DNA of 64,000 nucleotides from assembly GCA_028709805.1 (NCBI GenBank), contig JAQUTL010000006.1:40900-104899 (forward strand), in the 5' to 3' direction. Source of the stretch: Victivallaceae bacterium (GTDB lineage Bacteria > Verrucomicrobiota > Lentisphaeria > Victivallales > Victivallaceae). The position numbers were made by a program, and so were the translations under genes. The notes under the pieces are model-generated. The model was not told where the DNA came from. It worked only from the letters and a program-made list of their open reading frames with translations, and did not search any database. This document shows, one piece after another, positions 40,563 to 49,718 of this stretch. How positions within the stretch are numbered: the first letter of the stretch is position 1; each line of letters starts with the position of its first letter.

Positions 40563-41039
40563 ATGGCGGTTGATAAAAAGGATATTGAGCGTCAGGCCGC
40601 CGTAGCGCAGACCGCACGGGACGGGCAGTCTGCCGGAGCTGACTTCGCACAGGAATACGAGATCGTGGACGGCGTCAAGTTTTTCCGCCCCACCATGTCG
40701 CACGCCTGGTTTGCCACAAGATGGGGGGCGACCACGTTTGCGCGGCCGAGTTTAACCGACGCCGGAGTGGTGTTGGTGGCGTCGCTGTTGCACGAGGCGG
40801 ATTATGTGCGCAACGAGTTAATGCCGCTGATCGCCGAGCCGGACAAGCTCATACTGGCAAGCTACCGTGCGCTGGAAGCCGCCGGAGCCGGGCCTGGAAC
40901 CGCGGACAAGGTTGTGCTTGGCGTCGGCCGCGAGCTGTTTTCCCGCGCCGTAGCGGGCGGCGCCGGAGGAGGCGGCGAGGCAAACCCTCCGCCGCCGGCG
41001 GCGAAGCGCGTATCCAGCCGTTCTGGTGGGCGCGGCTGA
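40563..41039 (+). CDS. Tail assembly chaperone, short form (G-like)
   Basis: A 158-residue protein, the zero-frame product of the chaperone pair. The N-terminal AVDKKDIERQAAVAQTARDGQ is followed by the globular region DGVKFFRPTMSHAWFATRWGATTF and helical segments. A slippery heptamer near its 3' end (40982-40988) gives a longer product. The gene starts one base after the tail tube stop and precedes the tape-measure gene, the standard location of G/GT genes. Confidence 0.78.
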   Translation: MAVDKKDIERQAAVAQTARDGQSAGADFAQEYEIVDGVKFFRPTMSHAWFATRWGATTFARPSLTDAGVVLVASLLHEADYVRNELMPLIAEPDKLILASYRALEAAGAGPGTADKVVLGVGRELFSRAVAGGAGGGGEANPPPPAAKRVSSRSGGRG

Positions 41040-41236
41040 TTGCCGCGGTCGCAGCCGGCTTCGGATGGTCGGAGCGAGAAATACTCAACTGCCCGATGCG
41101 GCGTCTGGCGGAGTATTACATCGAGATACAAAACCAGAACGGCGGAAAAGCGGCGCACGTGCTGGACGAGCTGCCGGAGGAAATCGCGCTGCGCGAAATG
41201 ATGGAGACATATATAAATGAGCACGAAAAGGCTTGA
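40563..41236 (+). CDS. Tail assembly chaperone, -1 frameshift product (GT-like)
   Basis: In zero frame the codons GCA-AAC-CCT at 40980-40988 contain A-AAC-CCT (40982-40988), a perfect X-XXY-YYZ slippery heptamer, followed within a few bases by the GC hairpin GCCGCC/GGCGGC. Slipping back one base joins residues 1-142 to 82 residues encoded up to 41236, including PFWWARLIAAVAAGFGWSERE and MRRLAEYYIEIQN, typical of T-domains. No start codon exists for this downstream frame before 41100, so frameshifting is the likely route. The GT product bridges tape measure and tube subunits. It overlaps the tape-measure start. Confidence 0.78.
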
Positions 41237-43025
41237 GATCGTTTTATCGGTTGACGCCTCTGCTGCGGTCGCCCAGTGTATGAGCGTCTCCGGCGCACTG
41301 GAAAATGCCGGCCGGGCCGCCGACGACGCGGCCGGCGGCGTCAGCCGCCTCGGCAGCGTCTCGCTTTCGCCCGTTGCCGGCGGCGTGAAACGGGCCGGCG
41401 GCGAGATGGAAAACGCCGGCCGGGCCGCGCGGGACTCCGCGGCTCCGGGAGTTGAGGAGTTCGGCCGGCGGGCGGCAACGGCTGGACGCCGCGCGGCTTC
41501 GGCGCTGCGCGGCGTCGGCTCCGCGCTGGCAGACGTCGGCGGGCGGCTTGCACGTGTCGGCCTGCAATGGGCTAAATATCTGGCGCTGGCCGGCGTCGCG
41601 GCGGCAACCGCCGCCGGCGTGGCGGTGATCAAGCTTGGCGCGCGGATGGAACAGACGCGCTTGGCGCTGCAGGTCATGATGGGCGATGCCGCGCGCGCCA
41701 ACGCCATGCTGAAACAGTTCAACCAGTTTGCCAATGTAACTCCATTTTCAAATTCCGAGGTGATCTCCGCCGGCAAGACGCTGCTGGCTTACGGCATCGC
41801 GGCCGGGGACGTTCAGACGGTGCTCAAGGCGGTGGGCGACATCGCGGCCGGGACCGGGAAAGACTTTACTGAGCTGGCCGCCATCTACGGAAAAGTGTCC
41901 GCAAAGGGCAAAGCCGACACGGAAATCATCAACCAGCTGAGCGAGGCCGGTGTTCCGATCGTCAAAGAGCTTGCCGCGCAATACGGCATAGCCGCCGGCA
42001 TGGTGTACAAGTATGCCGAGCAGGGCAGGATCAGCGCCGGCGACATTCGCCGGGCGTTCGTGTCCATGACGTCCGGTGGCGGAATATACGCTGATATGAT
42101 GGCCAAACAGGCCGAGACCGTCGCCGGAAAGTGGTCTACGCTGACCGGCAAAATTGAGGACGCCGCGGCAACCGCCGGCGAAGCGGTGCTGCCTATCGTC
42201 TCGCTGCTGCTGGATAAGGTCATGGCGCTGGCAGATGAAATCAGCCTCATGGCGGAGAACGGCACGCTGACCGCGTATATGCTCGACGCCGCGGCCGGCG
42301 GCGTTTCAGGCTTTGAGGGGCTGTTGACCGCGGCGGTCGGCTTTTTCAGCTATGTCGGCGGAGCGATCATGACAATATACCACACTGTTCGCACTGTTGC
42401 CGCGCTGGCGCTGACGCTGGTTTCCGGCGCCGTAACCGGGCTGGTGGCGGTGTTCGAGGGGATATTCGACGCCGCGATGTGGGCGTACAATAAGCTGGCG
42501 CCGCTGGTCGGCGCGGACAAGGTGCAAAACGACGCGTTTGCCTATTCCCGCTTTATGGGCGACGTGACATTCGGGCTCGGCGCTGAAACCGTTAAGGCAG
42601 GCGCCGGAATCGTCGGCGACGTGTCGATGATGTACAATACCCCGGAGCGCCAGGGGGCAGTGAAACAAGTCTTTGCGCCGTTGAAATCTGACCTTGCGGC
42701 CCTTATCGAAAAAATGCGCGCCGCAACCGAGGCACGGCGCAATAGGGCGTCCGGGGAGCAGGCGGAACCCCCGGTCGGCGCGGCTCCCGGCGCGGCCCTG
42801 GCGGACGCACCGGACTATGCGGCGCCCGCCGCGGAGCCGGAGCGCCCTGCGCCGGCGCTGGCGAAGTCCGGAGGCGATGCGGGCGGGGTTGACTCGCTGG
42901 CGCGGATCGGCCTCTACAACAACAACACGGAGTCGCGTCTCGGCCAGGAGCGCAACCGGATATTGCGCGCCATTCTCAGCCGGCTGGATAATTCGATGCT
43001 GACATTAAATTTCACGGAGGCATAA
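41217..43025 (+). CDS. Tape measure protein
   Basis: A 602-residue protein. Residues 1-110 are an alanine-rich repetitive helix; then a tape-measure N-terminal domain (MEQTRLALQVMMGDAARANAMLKQFNQFANVTPFSNSEV, shown in part) with LLAYGIAAGDVQTVLK, and hydrophobic segments at about 360-410. The C-terminus has an Ala/Pro-rich linker followed by a short helical end. Tail length in siphophages scales with this protein; 602 residues suggests a tail near 90 nm by the 1.5 A per residue rule. GC-rich with no frameshift. Confidence 0.88.
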   Translation: MSTKRLEIVLSVDASAAVAQCMSVSGALENAGRAADDAAGGVSRLGSVSLSPVAGGVKRAGGEMENAGRAARDSAAPGVEEFGRRAATAGRRAASALRGVGSALADVGGRLARVGLQWAKYLALAGVAAATAAGVAVIKLGARMEQTRLALQVMMGDAARANAMLKQFNQFANVTPFSNSEVISAGKTLLAYGIAAGDVQTVLKAVGDIAAGTGKDFTELAAIYGKVSAKGKADTEIINQLSEAGVPIVKELAAQYGIAAGMVYKYAEQGRISAGDIRRAFVSMTSGGGIYADMMAKQAETVAGKWSTLTGKIEDAAATAGEAVLPIVSLLLDKVMALADEISLMAENGTLTAYMLDAAAGGVSGFEGLLTAAVGFFSYVGGAIMTIYHTVRTVAALALTLVSGAVTGLVAVFEGIFDAAMWAYNKLAPLVGADKVQNDAFAYSRFMGDVTFGLGAETVKAGAGIVGDVSMMYNTPERQGAVKQVFAPLKSDLAALIEKMRAATEARRNRASGEQAEPPVGAAPGAALADAPDYAAPAAEPERPAPALAKSGGDAGGVDSLARIGLYNNNTESRLGQERNRILRAILSRLDNSMLTLNFTEA

Positions 43026-43799
43026 ATGGATGACGTTATTGTCCGCTCCGCCGCGACCGGCCGGACCCGGTCGCCGGGATATCCGAAGTTGGCCGGCAAA
43101 TCCGGCGACGCGCAAATCACCGACCGGTACGCCGTCGCCGCCGCCGACGTGGACGCCACGCTGCCGGCCTACGGGTCAACGTTTGACGCAACCGGAATGC
43201 CGGGATGCTTCGCGCGCGGCCTCACGCTGTCCGAGATCGCGGTCGAGCCGCTTCAGGGTGCTCAGCTTTGGCAGGTCACTCTGACCTACAGAAACGACGA
43301 CTGGGAGGCGACGGACGAAACGCCGGTGGAGGAATACGAACTTGAGTCGCGCGATCAGACCTATTCGATCAGGACGCGTCAGAACTATCTGGCCTGCTGG
43401 GACCACCGCCTGATCTCCAATTCGGGCACTGCTGTTCCCGCATGGTGGGCTACCGCGACATCAACCGTGCTGGACGCGGACGACTACCAGTGGATCGGGG
43501 TTGACGACCCGGTGCCGGCCGGGTGGCTTGAGGTGGCCGCCAACACGATGGTGGCCAGCGAATATCTCGACGGCGTTTCGGTCATACACTACACCAAGCG
43601 CGCCAGACACAAGAGCCAGCTTGTGCGTGACTCGGCCGACGACTATAAGATCGTTGCGCCGCCGTCCGCGTTCGGCGTCTCCGGCAGCTGGCTGCGCGGC
43701 GGATCAACGATCCGCCGGAATGGCAAATACTGGGAATTGAGCGTGGACTTTACCAACGCCCAGTCAATAGACGAAAGGTTGTACGACAATGCCACCTAA
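43026..43799 (+). CDS. Tail tip-region protein, unknown
   Basis: A 257-residue beta-rich protein, second gene after the tape measure's stop with no gap. It contains a repeated pattern of aromatic and acidic residues (YRNDDWEATDETPVEEYELE) and C-terminal FGVSGSWLRGGSTI. The position corresponds to distal tail/tail-tip genes. No known family recognised. It overlaps the next gene by 11 bases. Confidence 0.65.
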   Translation: MDDVIVRSAATGRTRSPGYPKLAGKSGDAQITDRYAVAAADVDATLPAYGSTFDATGMPGCFARGLTLSEIAVEPLQGAQLWQVTLTYRNDDWEATDETPVEEYELESRDQTYSIRTRQNYLACWDHRLISNSGTAVPAWWATATSTVLDADDYQWIGVDDPVPAGWLEVAANTMVASEYLDGVSVIHYTKRARHKSQLVRDSADDYKIVAPPSAFGVSGSWLRGGSTIRRNGKYWELSVDFTNAQSIDERLYDNAT

Positions 43800-44334
43800 A
43801 CTTCCGCGCCGCGTCGTCGGCGCAATCGACCGCCTCCGGGCTGATACATGGAACCGCCTGCTTGACTGCGTCGAATACGCGATGTGCCATCCGCGCGCTG
43901 ACGGCAAGACCACCAGACTGACCGAGGCCGGCGAGCTGGCGGTAATGCGCCCGGCCAACGCGGCGGCCGGAGCGGCCGCGTCCGTTCCGGCGGCCGCCGG
44001 CTACGCGGGGCCTTCTGCCGTGTCGTTTGACAAGGCAACCGGGACGGTCTATATCGCAGCAGGCTACGCGCTGTATCATTACAATTGTCTTGAGCTGCCC
44101 GCCTGTTCGTTCGTTTACAGCGAGGGAACTGTGAGCTTCACTGTCAAACTCTACCTTACGCTGAACCCGGACAGAGTAACCTTGAACGTGACCGCCGGGT
44201 ATGGCAATGTCGGCGCCCCGGACGGGGCAAATTACCTTAACTGCGAAAATGTGGACCTGGCAGTGATCGACACATTTAATGACACTGTTACACAGCTGCG
44301 CTACGGGGCCATCGACGTCCGCTGGAGGACCTGA
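43789..44334 (+). CDS. Tail protein, unknown
   Basis: A 181-residue protein. The basic N-terminus PPKLPRRVVGAIDRLRADTW is followed by an Ala-rich linker and a beta-rich C-terminal domain (TVYIAAGYALYHYNCLELP..). In this context it may be an adaptor between the tail tip and fibres. No family recognised. Confidence 0.6.
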   Translation: MPPKLPRRVVGAIDRLRADTWNRLLDCVEYAMCHPRADGKTTRLTEAGELAVMRPANAAAGAAASVPAAAGYAGPSAVSFDKATGTVYIAAGYALYHYNCLELPACSFVYSEGTVSFTVKLYLTLNPDRVTLNVTAGYGNVGAPDGANYLNCENVDLAVIDTFNDTVTQLRYGAIDVRWRT

Positions 44335-44337
44335 TAT

Positions 44338-45210
44338 ATGACGGGCTCTGATTTCACATTTGTGCCGCGTCCGCTGGTCTGGCGCCGGGTGCTTCGCATG
44401 GTGTACGAGCGATTCTCGCTGATCGACAGTTTGCTGCCGCCTGCCGCTCCGGAGTTCGCCCCGCTCAATGCGGTCGCACTCGACCACCGGCAGCTTTATG
44501 GTTTTGCAAACTCGACAGTTAACGCGATACCTCCGTCGCACGTCGCCGCGCTTGCCGCCGGTATTGCCGGCAATAGGTCCTTGGAAGTGGTTAAGAGTGG
44601 GACTCTGACCCGGCCCGCTAGATTTGAGGTGCTGTCCACCGACTTCGCCCTGGCGGTCGCATCGCGTTACAACGATATGTATTATTTATACTTCGACGCG
44701 GCAGCGGAAAAGAGCTGGGAAGACTGTAAGGACGTTGGGCGCGGATATGTCGTCCCGGCAGATTACGCCGCGACGGTCAGAGCGCGGGAGGGCACCGCAT
44801 GGGGCGGAAGTAATTTGATCAATCAGAGCTATGAGTCAGGATTCCTCACTGTGCGACTGGTTGACCTATTTAAGCCGTATCTCAACGGTTCCCCAAAATT
44901 TATCGGTGATGCTTCAGGCGAATATCGGTTAGTTCTCGTGGGCGAAGCAACAGGCGTCACCGCCAACGGCGTGACGGTGTACAACGATGCCGCGCCGCCG
45001 CCGGCCGTTGCCGGTGTCGCGCCCGGCGGCGAGGTGTCATATCTCGGCCCGATCTTCGCTTACGAGGGGGCCGCGGTGTCGCTAACCCTGTATTCAGATA
45101 TGCGCCAGGATCCGTCACGAATGCTTTTTTGTATTAGTTATATATTTCGCAATTTCTTCAGTGAGTTTTCTTTTTTTACGTCTGTAAACGACTTGTCGGC
45201 AGAATGGTGA
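44338..45210 (+). CDS. Tail protein, unknown
   Basis: A 290-residue protein, mostly beta-rich, with several aromatic-rich turns (MYYLYFDAAAEKSWEDC). The C-terminal 30 residues and their codons are AT-rich and hydrophobic (MLFCISYIFRNFFSEFSFF), unlike the rest, suggesting recombination near the 3' end. The position upstream of the fibre genes suggests a tail-tip or fibre-base role. Confidence 0.6.
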   Translation: MTGSDFTFVPRPLVWRRVLRMVYERFSLIDSLLPPAAPEFAPLNAVALDHRQLYGFANSTVNAIPPSHVAALAAGIAGNRSLEVVKSGTLTRPARFEVLSTDFALAVASRYNDMYYLYFDAAAEKSWEDCKDVGRGYVVPADYAATVRAREGTAWGGSNLINQSYESGFLTVRLVDLFKPYLNGSPKFIGDASGEYRLVLVGEATGVTANGVTVYNDAAPPPAVAGVAPGGEVSYLGPIFAYEGAAVSLTLYSDMRQDPSRMLFCISYIFRNFFSEFSFFTSVNDLSAEW

Positions 45211-45223
45211 TTCGGAGGTAACA

Positions 45224-46741
45224 ATGAATTTGTATTTTGTTATTAGCGACCCCGCCGCGCGACGTGACGCCGCCGGCAAGCCGGACCCCCGCCCGGTCGT
45301 AATAATGCGTGCCCGCAGTCAAGTGCTGACGATCTGTCTGTTTGACGCCGCCGGCGGGCGGCTGACCTCCGACCTCCTCGCGCTCCGGGTTTGGCAGCTT
45401 GATATTTCCGCGGTCGGCAACGCGGCGGATGTGTTGTTGTCTTACCGCGCAGTCGTGTCCGGAGATTCGCTGCTTGTCGACCCTGCGGAATTTGACTCCG
45501 CGGCGTTGGCCGGCGCGATCGGATTTAAAGATTTTCTGCGTTGCCGCCTTACCGTGACCGGCATTCCGGCCGGCGAGGTCACTCCGGACGCCGCGTTTGC
45601 TTATGACCTCGTGATCCTCAACCGCCCCGGAGTCGGCTCGACACCGCCTGGCGACCCGGCACTGTATTACACGCGCCAGGAAGCTGACGCAAAATTCTAC
45701 CTGGCTGTGTTTTTTGCTGATGAGGTGGCCGCAAACGCCGCGTCCTCGCTCTCCAGCAAGGAAGCCGCGTCCGCTGACTCAAACGCCGCCAGAACGTCAG
45801 CAGACAACGCATCCACCAGCGCGGCAAACGCCGCCGCCAGCGAAGCCGCCGCCGCCGCGTCGCAGACCGCCGCCGGAAATTCAGCCGTTCGCGCCGCCGC
45901 GTCGGAAACCAGCGCCGCGTCAAGCGCGGTCGCGGCCGCCGCATCGGAAGTCAACGCCGCCGCCAGCGCCGACAACGCACAAAACACCAGACTTCTGCGC
46001 TACGAGCCGGAAGTCGCCAACTTGAAATATTCCGCCGCCCTCGGCTATTACGCGGAGTTGACCAGCGTCAACGACACGGTCAAGGCGGTCTACAATGTGG
46101 CCGACTGCTCGACGGTGGCGCTTCACCTCCGCTCGGCCAACAGCGCGGTCACCGGAAACATTTCGCTGGAAGTCGGCGGACACACTTTTGCGGCGGCGGC
46201 CGGCGCGTCCGGCGCGTGGGTCGAACTCGCGCTTGACGGCGGTTTTTCAGGTCTGCTCACGGTCAAACTTCTGTCGGGGTTGACCGACTCCGGCAATCCG
46301 GTCGCGGTGATCGTGGACGGGTTCCGGGTGTCGTGCGATTACCGCGCCGCCGCGTATGGCCGCCAGTCGCGTCAGGTCGCGGCAAAACCGGTGCTGTACT
46401 CCGATGCGCTCGGCTATTATCTTGCACTTGACGCGTCGTACGGCATCAATCTGGTCTACCCGGTCAACGGCATCACGGCGGTCGCGCTCAAACTCAAGAG
46501 CGCCAACAGCGCCGTCACCGGCAACGCGGCGCTGACCGTTACCGTCGGCACGACCACCAAAACGGCGGTTGTCGCGGTCGGCGCGTCCGACGCGTGGACC
46601 TTGATAACACTTGACGCTCCATCGTCCGGCGCGGTCGCGATTGTGCGCGACACCGCCAGCGCCGACGACACGCTCAAAGATTCCGGCACCGTCGTCGCCG
46701 CCATTGCCGCCGACATCAACTACTACTATCAGGAGGTTTAA
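45224..46741 (+). CDS. Tail fibre protein with internal duplicated domain
   Basis: A 505-residue protein. The N-terminal 150 residues are a baseplate-attachment type domain. Residues about 165-255 form an Ala/Ser/Asn heptad-like repeat (SAANAAASEAAAAASQTAAG type) typical of trimeric fibre shafts. Two related domains of about 115 residues follow, one starting YSAALGYYAELTS (about 268) and one starting YSDALGYYLALDA (about 392); both contain SANSAVTGN. These presumably form the receptor-facing part. GGAGG precedes the ATG. Confidence 0.78.
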   Translation: MNLYFVISDPAARRDAAGKPDPRPVVIMRARSQVLTICLFDAAGGRLTSDLLALRVWQLDISAVGNAADVLLSYRAVVSGDSLLVDPAEFDSAALAGAIGFKDFLRCRLTVTGIPAGEVTPDAAFAYDLVILNRPGVGSTPPGDPALYYTRQEADAKFYLAVFFADEVAANAASSLSSKEAASADSNAARTSADNASTSAANAAASEAAAAASQTAAGNSAVRAAASETSAASSAVAAAASEVNAAASADNAQNTRLLRYEPEVANLKYSAALGYYAELTSVNDTVKAVYNVADCSTVALHLRSANSAVTGNISLEVGGHTFAAAAGASGAWVELALDGGFSGLLTVKLLSGLTDSGNPVAVIVDGFRVSCDYRAAAYGRQSRQVAAKPVLYSDALGYYLALDASYGINLVYPVNGITAVALKLKSANSAVTGNAALTVTVGTTTKTAVVAVGASDAWTLITLDAPSSGAVAIVRDTASADDTLKDSGTVVAAIAADINYYYQEV

Positions 46742-46743
46742 TC

Positions 46744-47145
46744 ATGCGGTTTCTGAAAAAAATCGGGGAAAATGTTGTTGAATATTCCGGTCCGGCGCTC
46801 GGCGCTCCGCACTGGTACACCGGACTTGGCTGGACGGCCTATGACGGCGCTCTTCCGCTGTCGCGGCTGGACATCGCGGACGGCGCGGTCGTGGAACTCC
46901 CGGAGCCGCCGCCCGCGCCGGTGCTGGTCTCAAAGCTGGCGCTCAAGCGCAAACTTGAGGAGCTTGATCTGTGGGCGGCCTTCAAGACCGCGCTGGAAAA
47001 CGGCGGGTACTGGGAGGACTTCACGCTGGCGAACCGGCTTTCGACCGGCGACGCGGACTTTCAGTCGGCGTTGACCGCGCTGTCGTCGCTGTCGGCGGAA
47101 CTGGACGTTGACGCGCTGTTGGCCGCCTGTCCGTGGGAGGGCTGA
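46744..47145 (+). CDS. Small tail-fibre-associated protein
   Basis: A 133-residue protein between two fibre genes. N-terminal region RFLKKIGENVVEYSGPALG is followed by W-rich turns and a helical C-terminal half (LALKRKLEELDLWAAFKTALENG). The latter pattern is frequent in small phage tail-fibre-linked or chaperone-like proteins. The ATG has AGGAGG nearby at the end of the fibre gene. Confidence 0.55.
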   Translation: MRFLKKIGENVVEYSGPALGAPHWYTGLGWTAYDGALPLSRLDIADGAVVELPEPPPAPVLVSKLALKRKLEELDLWAAFKTALENGGYWEDFTLANRLSTGDADFQSALTALSSLSAELDVDALLAACPWEG

Positions 47146-47148
47146 TCC

Positions 47149-48834
47149 ATGCTCAAAGACAGATTTACCGAAGCGTGCCGGTCGCTTGACTGCGCCTGCG
47201 CCATCGACTTCAAGGACGGCGGCAGATACATCGCGCCGCTTCAGGAGCAGGGCTGGCGCAACTTCGCCGCGTCGCCGCATACTTGGACTGGGTTCAAGGA
47301 TGCAATGCTGGCGATTGGCACCGGCGATTTCACGCTGGAGATTGCATTAAAAAATATTTTATATACCACGGGTAACCAAAACATTTTGACGCCAATAACC
47401 AGTTTGAATGTTTTTGGCATATATGCTATTTCCACTTATACTTTGGCAAGTGGTGGCGTGCGAATCGCACTGTCTGAAGTGCTGGGAACAAGTGTAACAT
47501 TTAGTAACATTAAACCGTTGTTTGCTGATTATTCCGCAACCTTGGCATATGTATTATTGTCGGGTACCATCGCGGCAAAAGCAAACACATTAAAATTTGC
47601 CAGAGTTGGCAACGCTGTAAACATCTACGTTGACGGTGTTCTTGGAATCACCGTCAACGGAACGGCTAAGGCGGCTATAAATACCGAAGAATATCGTTCC
47701 GGTTTCGATGGAAATATGCTTTCCGCATCGCTAAAAAACTCTGCCGGAACGGTGGTGTGGCAGGCTCTGCCCTCTGAACTGACCACCGCGTGGCGGGCGC
47801 AGATCGCTCGGCCGTGGAACTATGCGGTGGACGGACTGCAATATTTTTTTGACTTTGGACTGGCTGCCGCAGCAGCCAGTCAGGGCGATCTTTCGTATGA
47901 GATCAAATTGAACCGGCAGAACAAGGCGATCACAGAGGAACGCATTTTAGCGTGTGATGCAAATCTTGGGTTGAACGTTGCGTCCGCCAACCGAGATCCT
48001 GACGCGATTGTGATATATGTTGCGGCTTTGGCGGGCACGTCTGACGACGGGGAGTGGACGTATGTTGACACTGCAAAGGCGTATACTTATATCGGTGCGG
48101 CAAGCAATCATCTCATAATACTAGAAACAGCCTTCCACAGCAACCAAGATGAAACAATAAAAGTTGAACGCATCGCCGGCAATGTAAACATATACCTTAA
48201 CGACATGCTGGTGGGAACGTTTTCCGGCGCGGCAAGAGTGATGTCAAACACATCCTACACGTCTGTGTTTAACGGGTTTATCAAGTCGATAACCCTTTCA
48301 GGCGCAAACGGAGTAACTTATCATTACGGCAACTGGGAATCCCAACACGGATTACTTACGCCGGTCAACGCAAAATGCGAAGACGGCAAACTCGTTGCGG
48401 TTAACACAACCCAGTCCAGTTATGTCAACACACAAATCGACCTGCGCGGACGCAACACCGACTTTACGATCGTGTGGAGGGGGACGGCGGCGGCCGGCTA
48501 TTTTTATTTGCAGGGCAACGGCACGGCTGCAACCAGTCTCAAGCTCGCGGTCGTAAACGGTCAAGCGGTGCTGACCTTTGGCGACGGTACAAACAGTGTT
48601 TCCGCGATTGCGGCAAATTCGACGGCGGCAACCCTGCTTGTCTGCGCGTTTGATTTTGCAGCAAAAACGATCAAATGCTATGCGGACGGCGTGTTGACCT
48701 CGACCGCCAGTTTCAGCGCGATTGGCGCAATCCACTCCGGCATGGCAACAAAACAGCTTGCGGTCTACGCCGGATGCACCGGCTTCGCGTTCATCGACCG
48801 GGCGCTCACCGCCGAGGAGGTCGCCGCGCTATGA
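47149..48834 (+). CDS. Tail fibre/lectin-like protein with LamG-like repeats
   Basis: A 561-residue protein containing three similar beta-sandwich-like sections. Two share VNIYVDGVLG.. and VNIYLNDMLVG followed by NT.EYRSGFDGNMLS / NTSYTSVFNGFIKS; the third ends with CYADGVLTSTASFSAIG.. and FAFIDRALTAEEVAAL. This is the pattern of concanavalin-A/LamG-like domains that bind sugars. The codons of 47340-47700 and 47900-48330 are much more AT-rich than the flanks, a sign that receptor-binding domains were exchanged horizontally. Confidence 0.75.
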   Translation: MLKDRFTEACRSLDCACAIDFKDGGRYIAPLQEQGWRNFAASPHTWTGFKDAMLAIGTGDFTLEIALKNILYTTGNQNILTPITSLNVFGIYAISTYTLASGGVRIALSEVLGTSVTFSNIKPLFADYSATLAYVLLSGTIAAKANTLKFARVGNAVNIYVDGVLGITVNGTAKAAINTEEYRSGFDGNMLSASLKNSAGTVVWQALPSELTTAWRAQIARPWNYAVDGLQYFFDFGLAAAAASQGDLSYEIKLNRQNKAITEERILACDANLGLNVASANRDPDAIVIYVAALAGTSDDGEWTYVDTAKAYTYIGAASNHLIILETAFHSNQDETIKVERIAGNVNIYLNDMLVGTFSGAARVMSNTSYTSVFNGFIKSITLSGANGVTYHYGNWESQHGLLTPVNAKCEDGKLVAVNTTQSSYVNTQIDLRGRNTDFTIVWRGTAAAGYFYLQGNGTAATSLKLAVVNGQAVLTFGDGTNSVSAIAANSTAATLLVCAFDFAAKTIKCYADGVLTSTASFSAIGAIHSGMATKQLAVYAGCTGFAFIDRALTAEEVAAL

Positions 48835-49301
48835 ACACTATGGCCAAGGAGTCCACGCTGTGCAGGCGCATAATTGGCGCAAGCTGGCGCGGCAGCGTTG
48901 ACTATGCAGCATTGCGTGTCTGCTGGCGAGTGTGCGAGCTGGGGCTGTCCGCCCCGCGCGAGTTCTGGCGTTCCTCCCCGGCGCGTATTGTTAACGCGTA
49001 CAATGGCGTTGGCCCCGACCGCTGGCCGCGTTGGTGCAGGCGCGTAATAACCGCCCTCCTGACACACTACGAGCCGGCGGCGATGGTGCATGATTACGAG
49101 CAGGAGCAGCCAGACAAGTCATATTGGCGCTTCACGGTCGCCAACGCCCGGTTTGCGTTGAACGCCTGTCTCATCGCGCTGCGGGATAACGAGTTGATTG
49201 TTATAATGGTGAGGCGGGCTGCAGTGGGCCTCCTGCTCGCCGCCCTTTGTCAGCTTGGTGGCTGGCGCGGGTATAAAACCGCCCACAGGAAGAAGAAGTA
49301 A
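48831..49301 (+). CDS. DUF1353-like phage protein
   Basis: A 156-residue protein. The segment WRSSPARIVNAYNGVGPDRWPRWCRRVITALLTHYEPAAMVHDYEQ (given in part only) resembles DUF1353, in particular AAMVHDYEQ with its HD pair. The C-terminus has one hydrophobic helix (MVRRAAVGLLLAALCQLGG). The ATG overlaps the previous stop (ATGA). Its function in phages is unknown; a lysis-linked or peptidase-like role has been discussed for the group but is not shown here. Confidence 0.55.
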   Translation: MNTMAKESTLCRRIIGASWRGSVDYAALRVCWRVCELGLSAPREFWRSSPARIVNAYNGVGPDRWPRWCRRVITALLTHYEPAAMVHDYEQEQPDKSYWRFTVANARFALNACLIALRDNELIVIMVRRAAVGLLLAALCQLGGWRGYKTAHRKKK

Positions 49302-49304
49302 AGT

Positions 49305-49718
49305 ATGATGCGTATTATTATGATGAGTTTAAGTTTTCTGTTCGCCGCGGCCGCGGCGGGCTGTGCCGCGACGACGTCAACAATCAGCAAGTATGACGCC
49401 GAAGGGCGCCTGACCCGCGTCAGCGAGACCAGCCAAAGCGTGGTGTCGAGCGTCGTCGCCAGTACCAAGGACAAACTGGTACTGGTCAACGACCAGTCGA
49501 TGGCCATTGGGCTGCGCGCCCTGCCGCCCGGCAGCAGCACCGACGCGCCATCCGGCACGCTGGAGCTGCTGTTCGGTCGCAATGACCGGGTGCTGTTGAC
49601 CGTGCCGCCCGCCATGCCGGCGGCGACAGTCAAGGCAATGGCAAGCGTGATCCAGGCGAGCCGCGCCGGCGAGGTCAATGTGTCCGCGACCGGGATAACC
49701 GCCGGAGGTGACAAATGA
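49305..49718 (+). CDS. Small lipoprotein (possible outer spanin)
   Basis: A 137-residue protein with a lipoprotein signal peptide: RIIMMSLSFLFAAAAAGC, where the Cys at about residue 20 would be lipidated. The mature part is small, polar and beta-like. A lipoprotein as the next-to-last gene of the virion operon fits an outer-membrane spanin subunit, with the coiled-coil protein at 30555 as an uncertain inner partner. It could alternatively be a lysogenic conversion protein. Confidence 0.65.
   Translation: MMRIIMMSLSFLFAAAAAGCAATTSTISKYDAEGRLTRVSETSQSVVSSVVASTKDKLVLVNDQSMAIGLRALPPGSSTDAPSGTLELLFGRNDRVLLTVPPAMPAATVKAMASVIQASRAGEVNVSATGITAGGDK

Noticed and set aside
45224..48834. Diversity-generating retroelement acting on the fibre genes
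   Set aside because: No reverse transcriptase and no template/variable repeat pair seen anywhere in the window.
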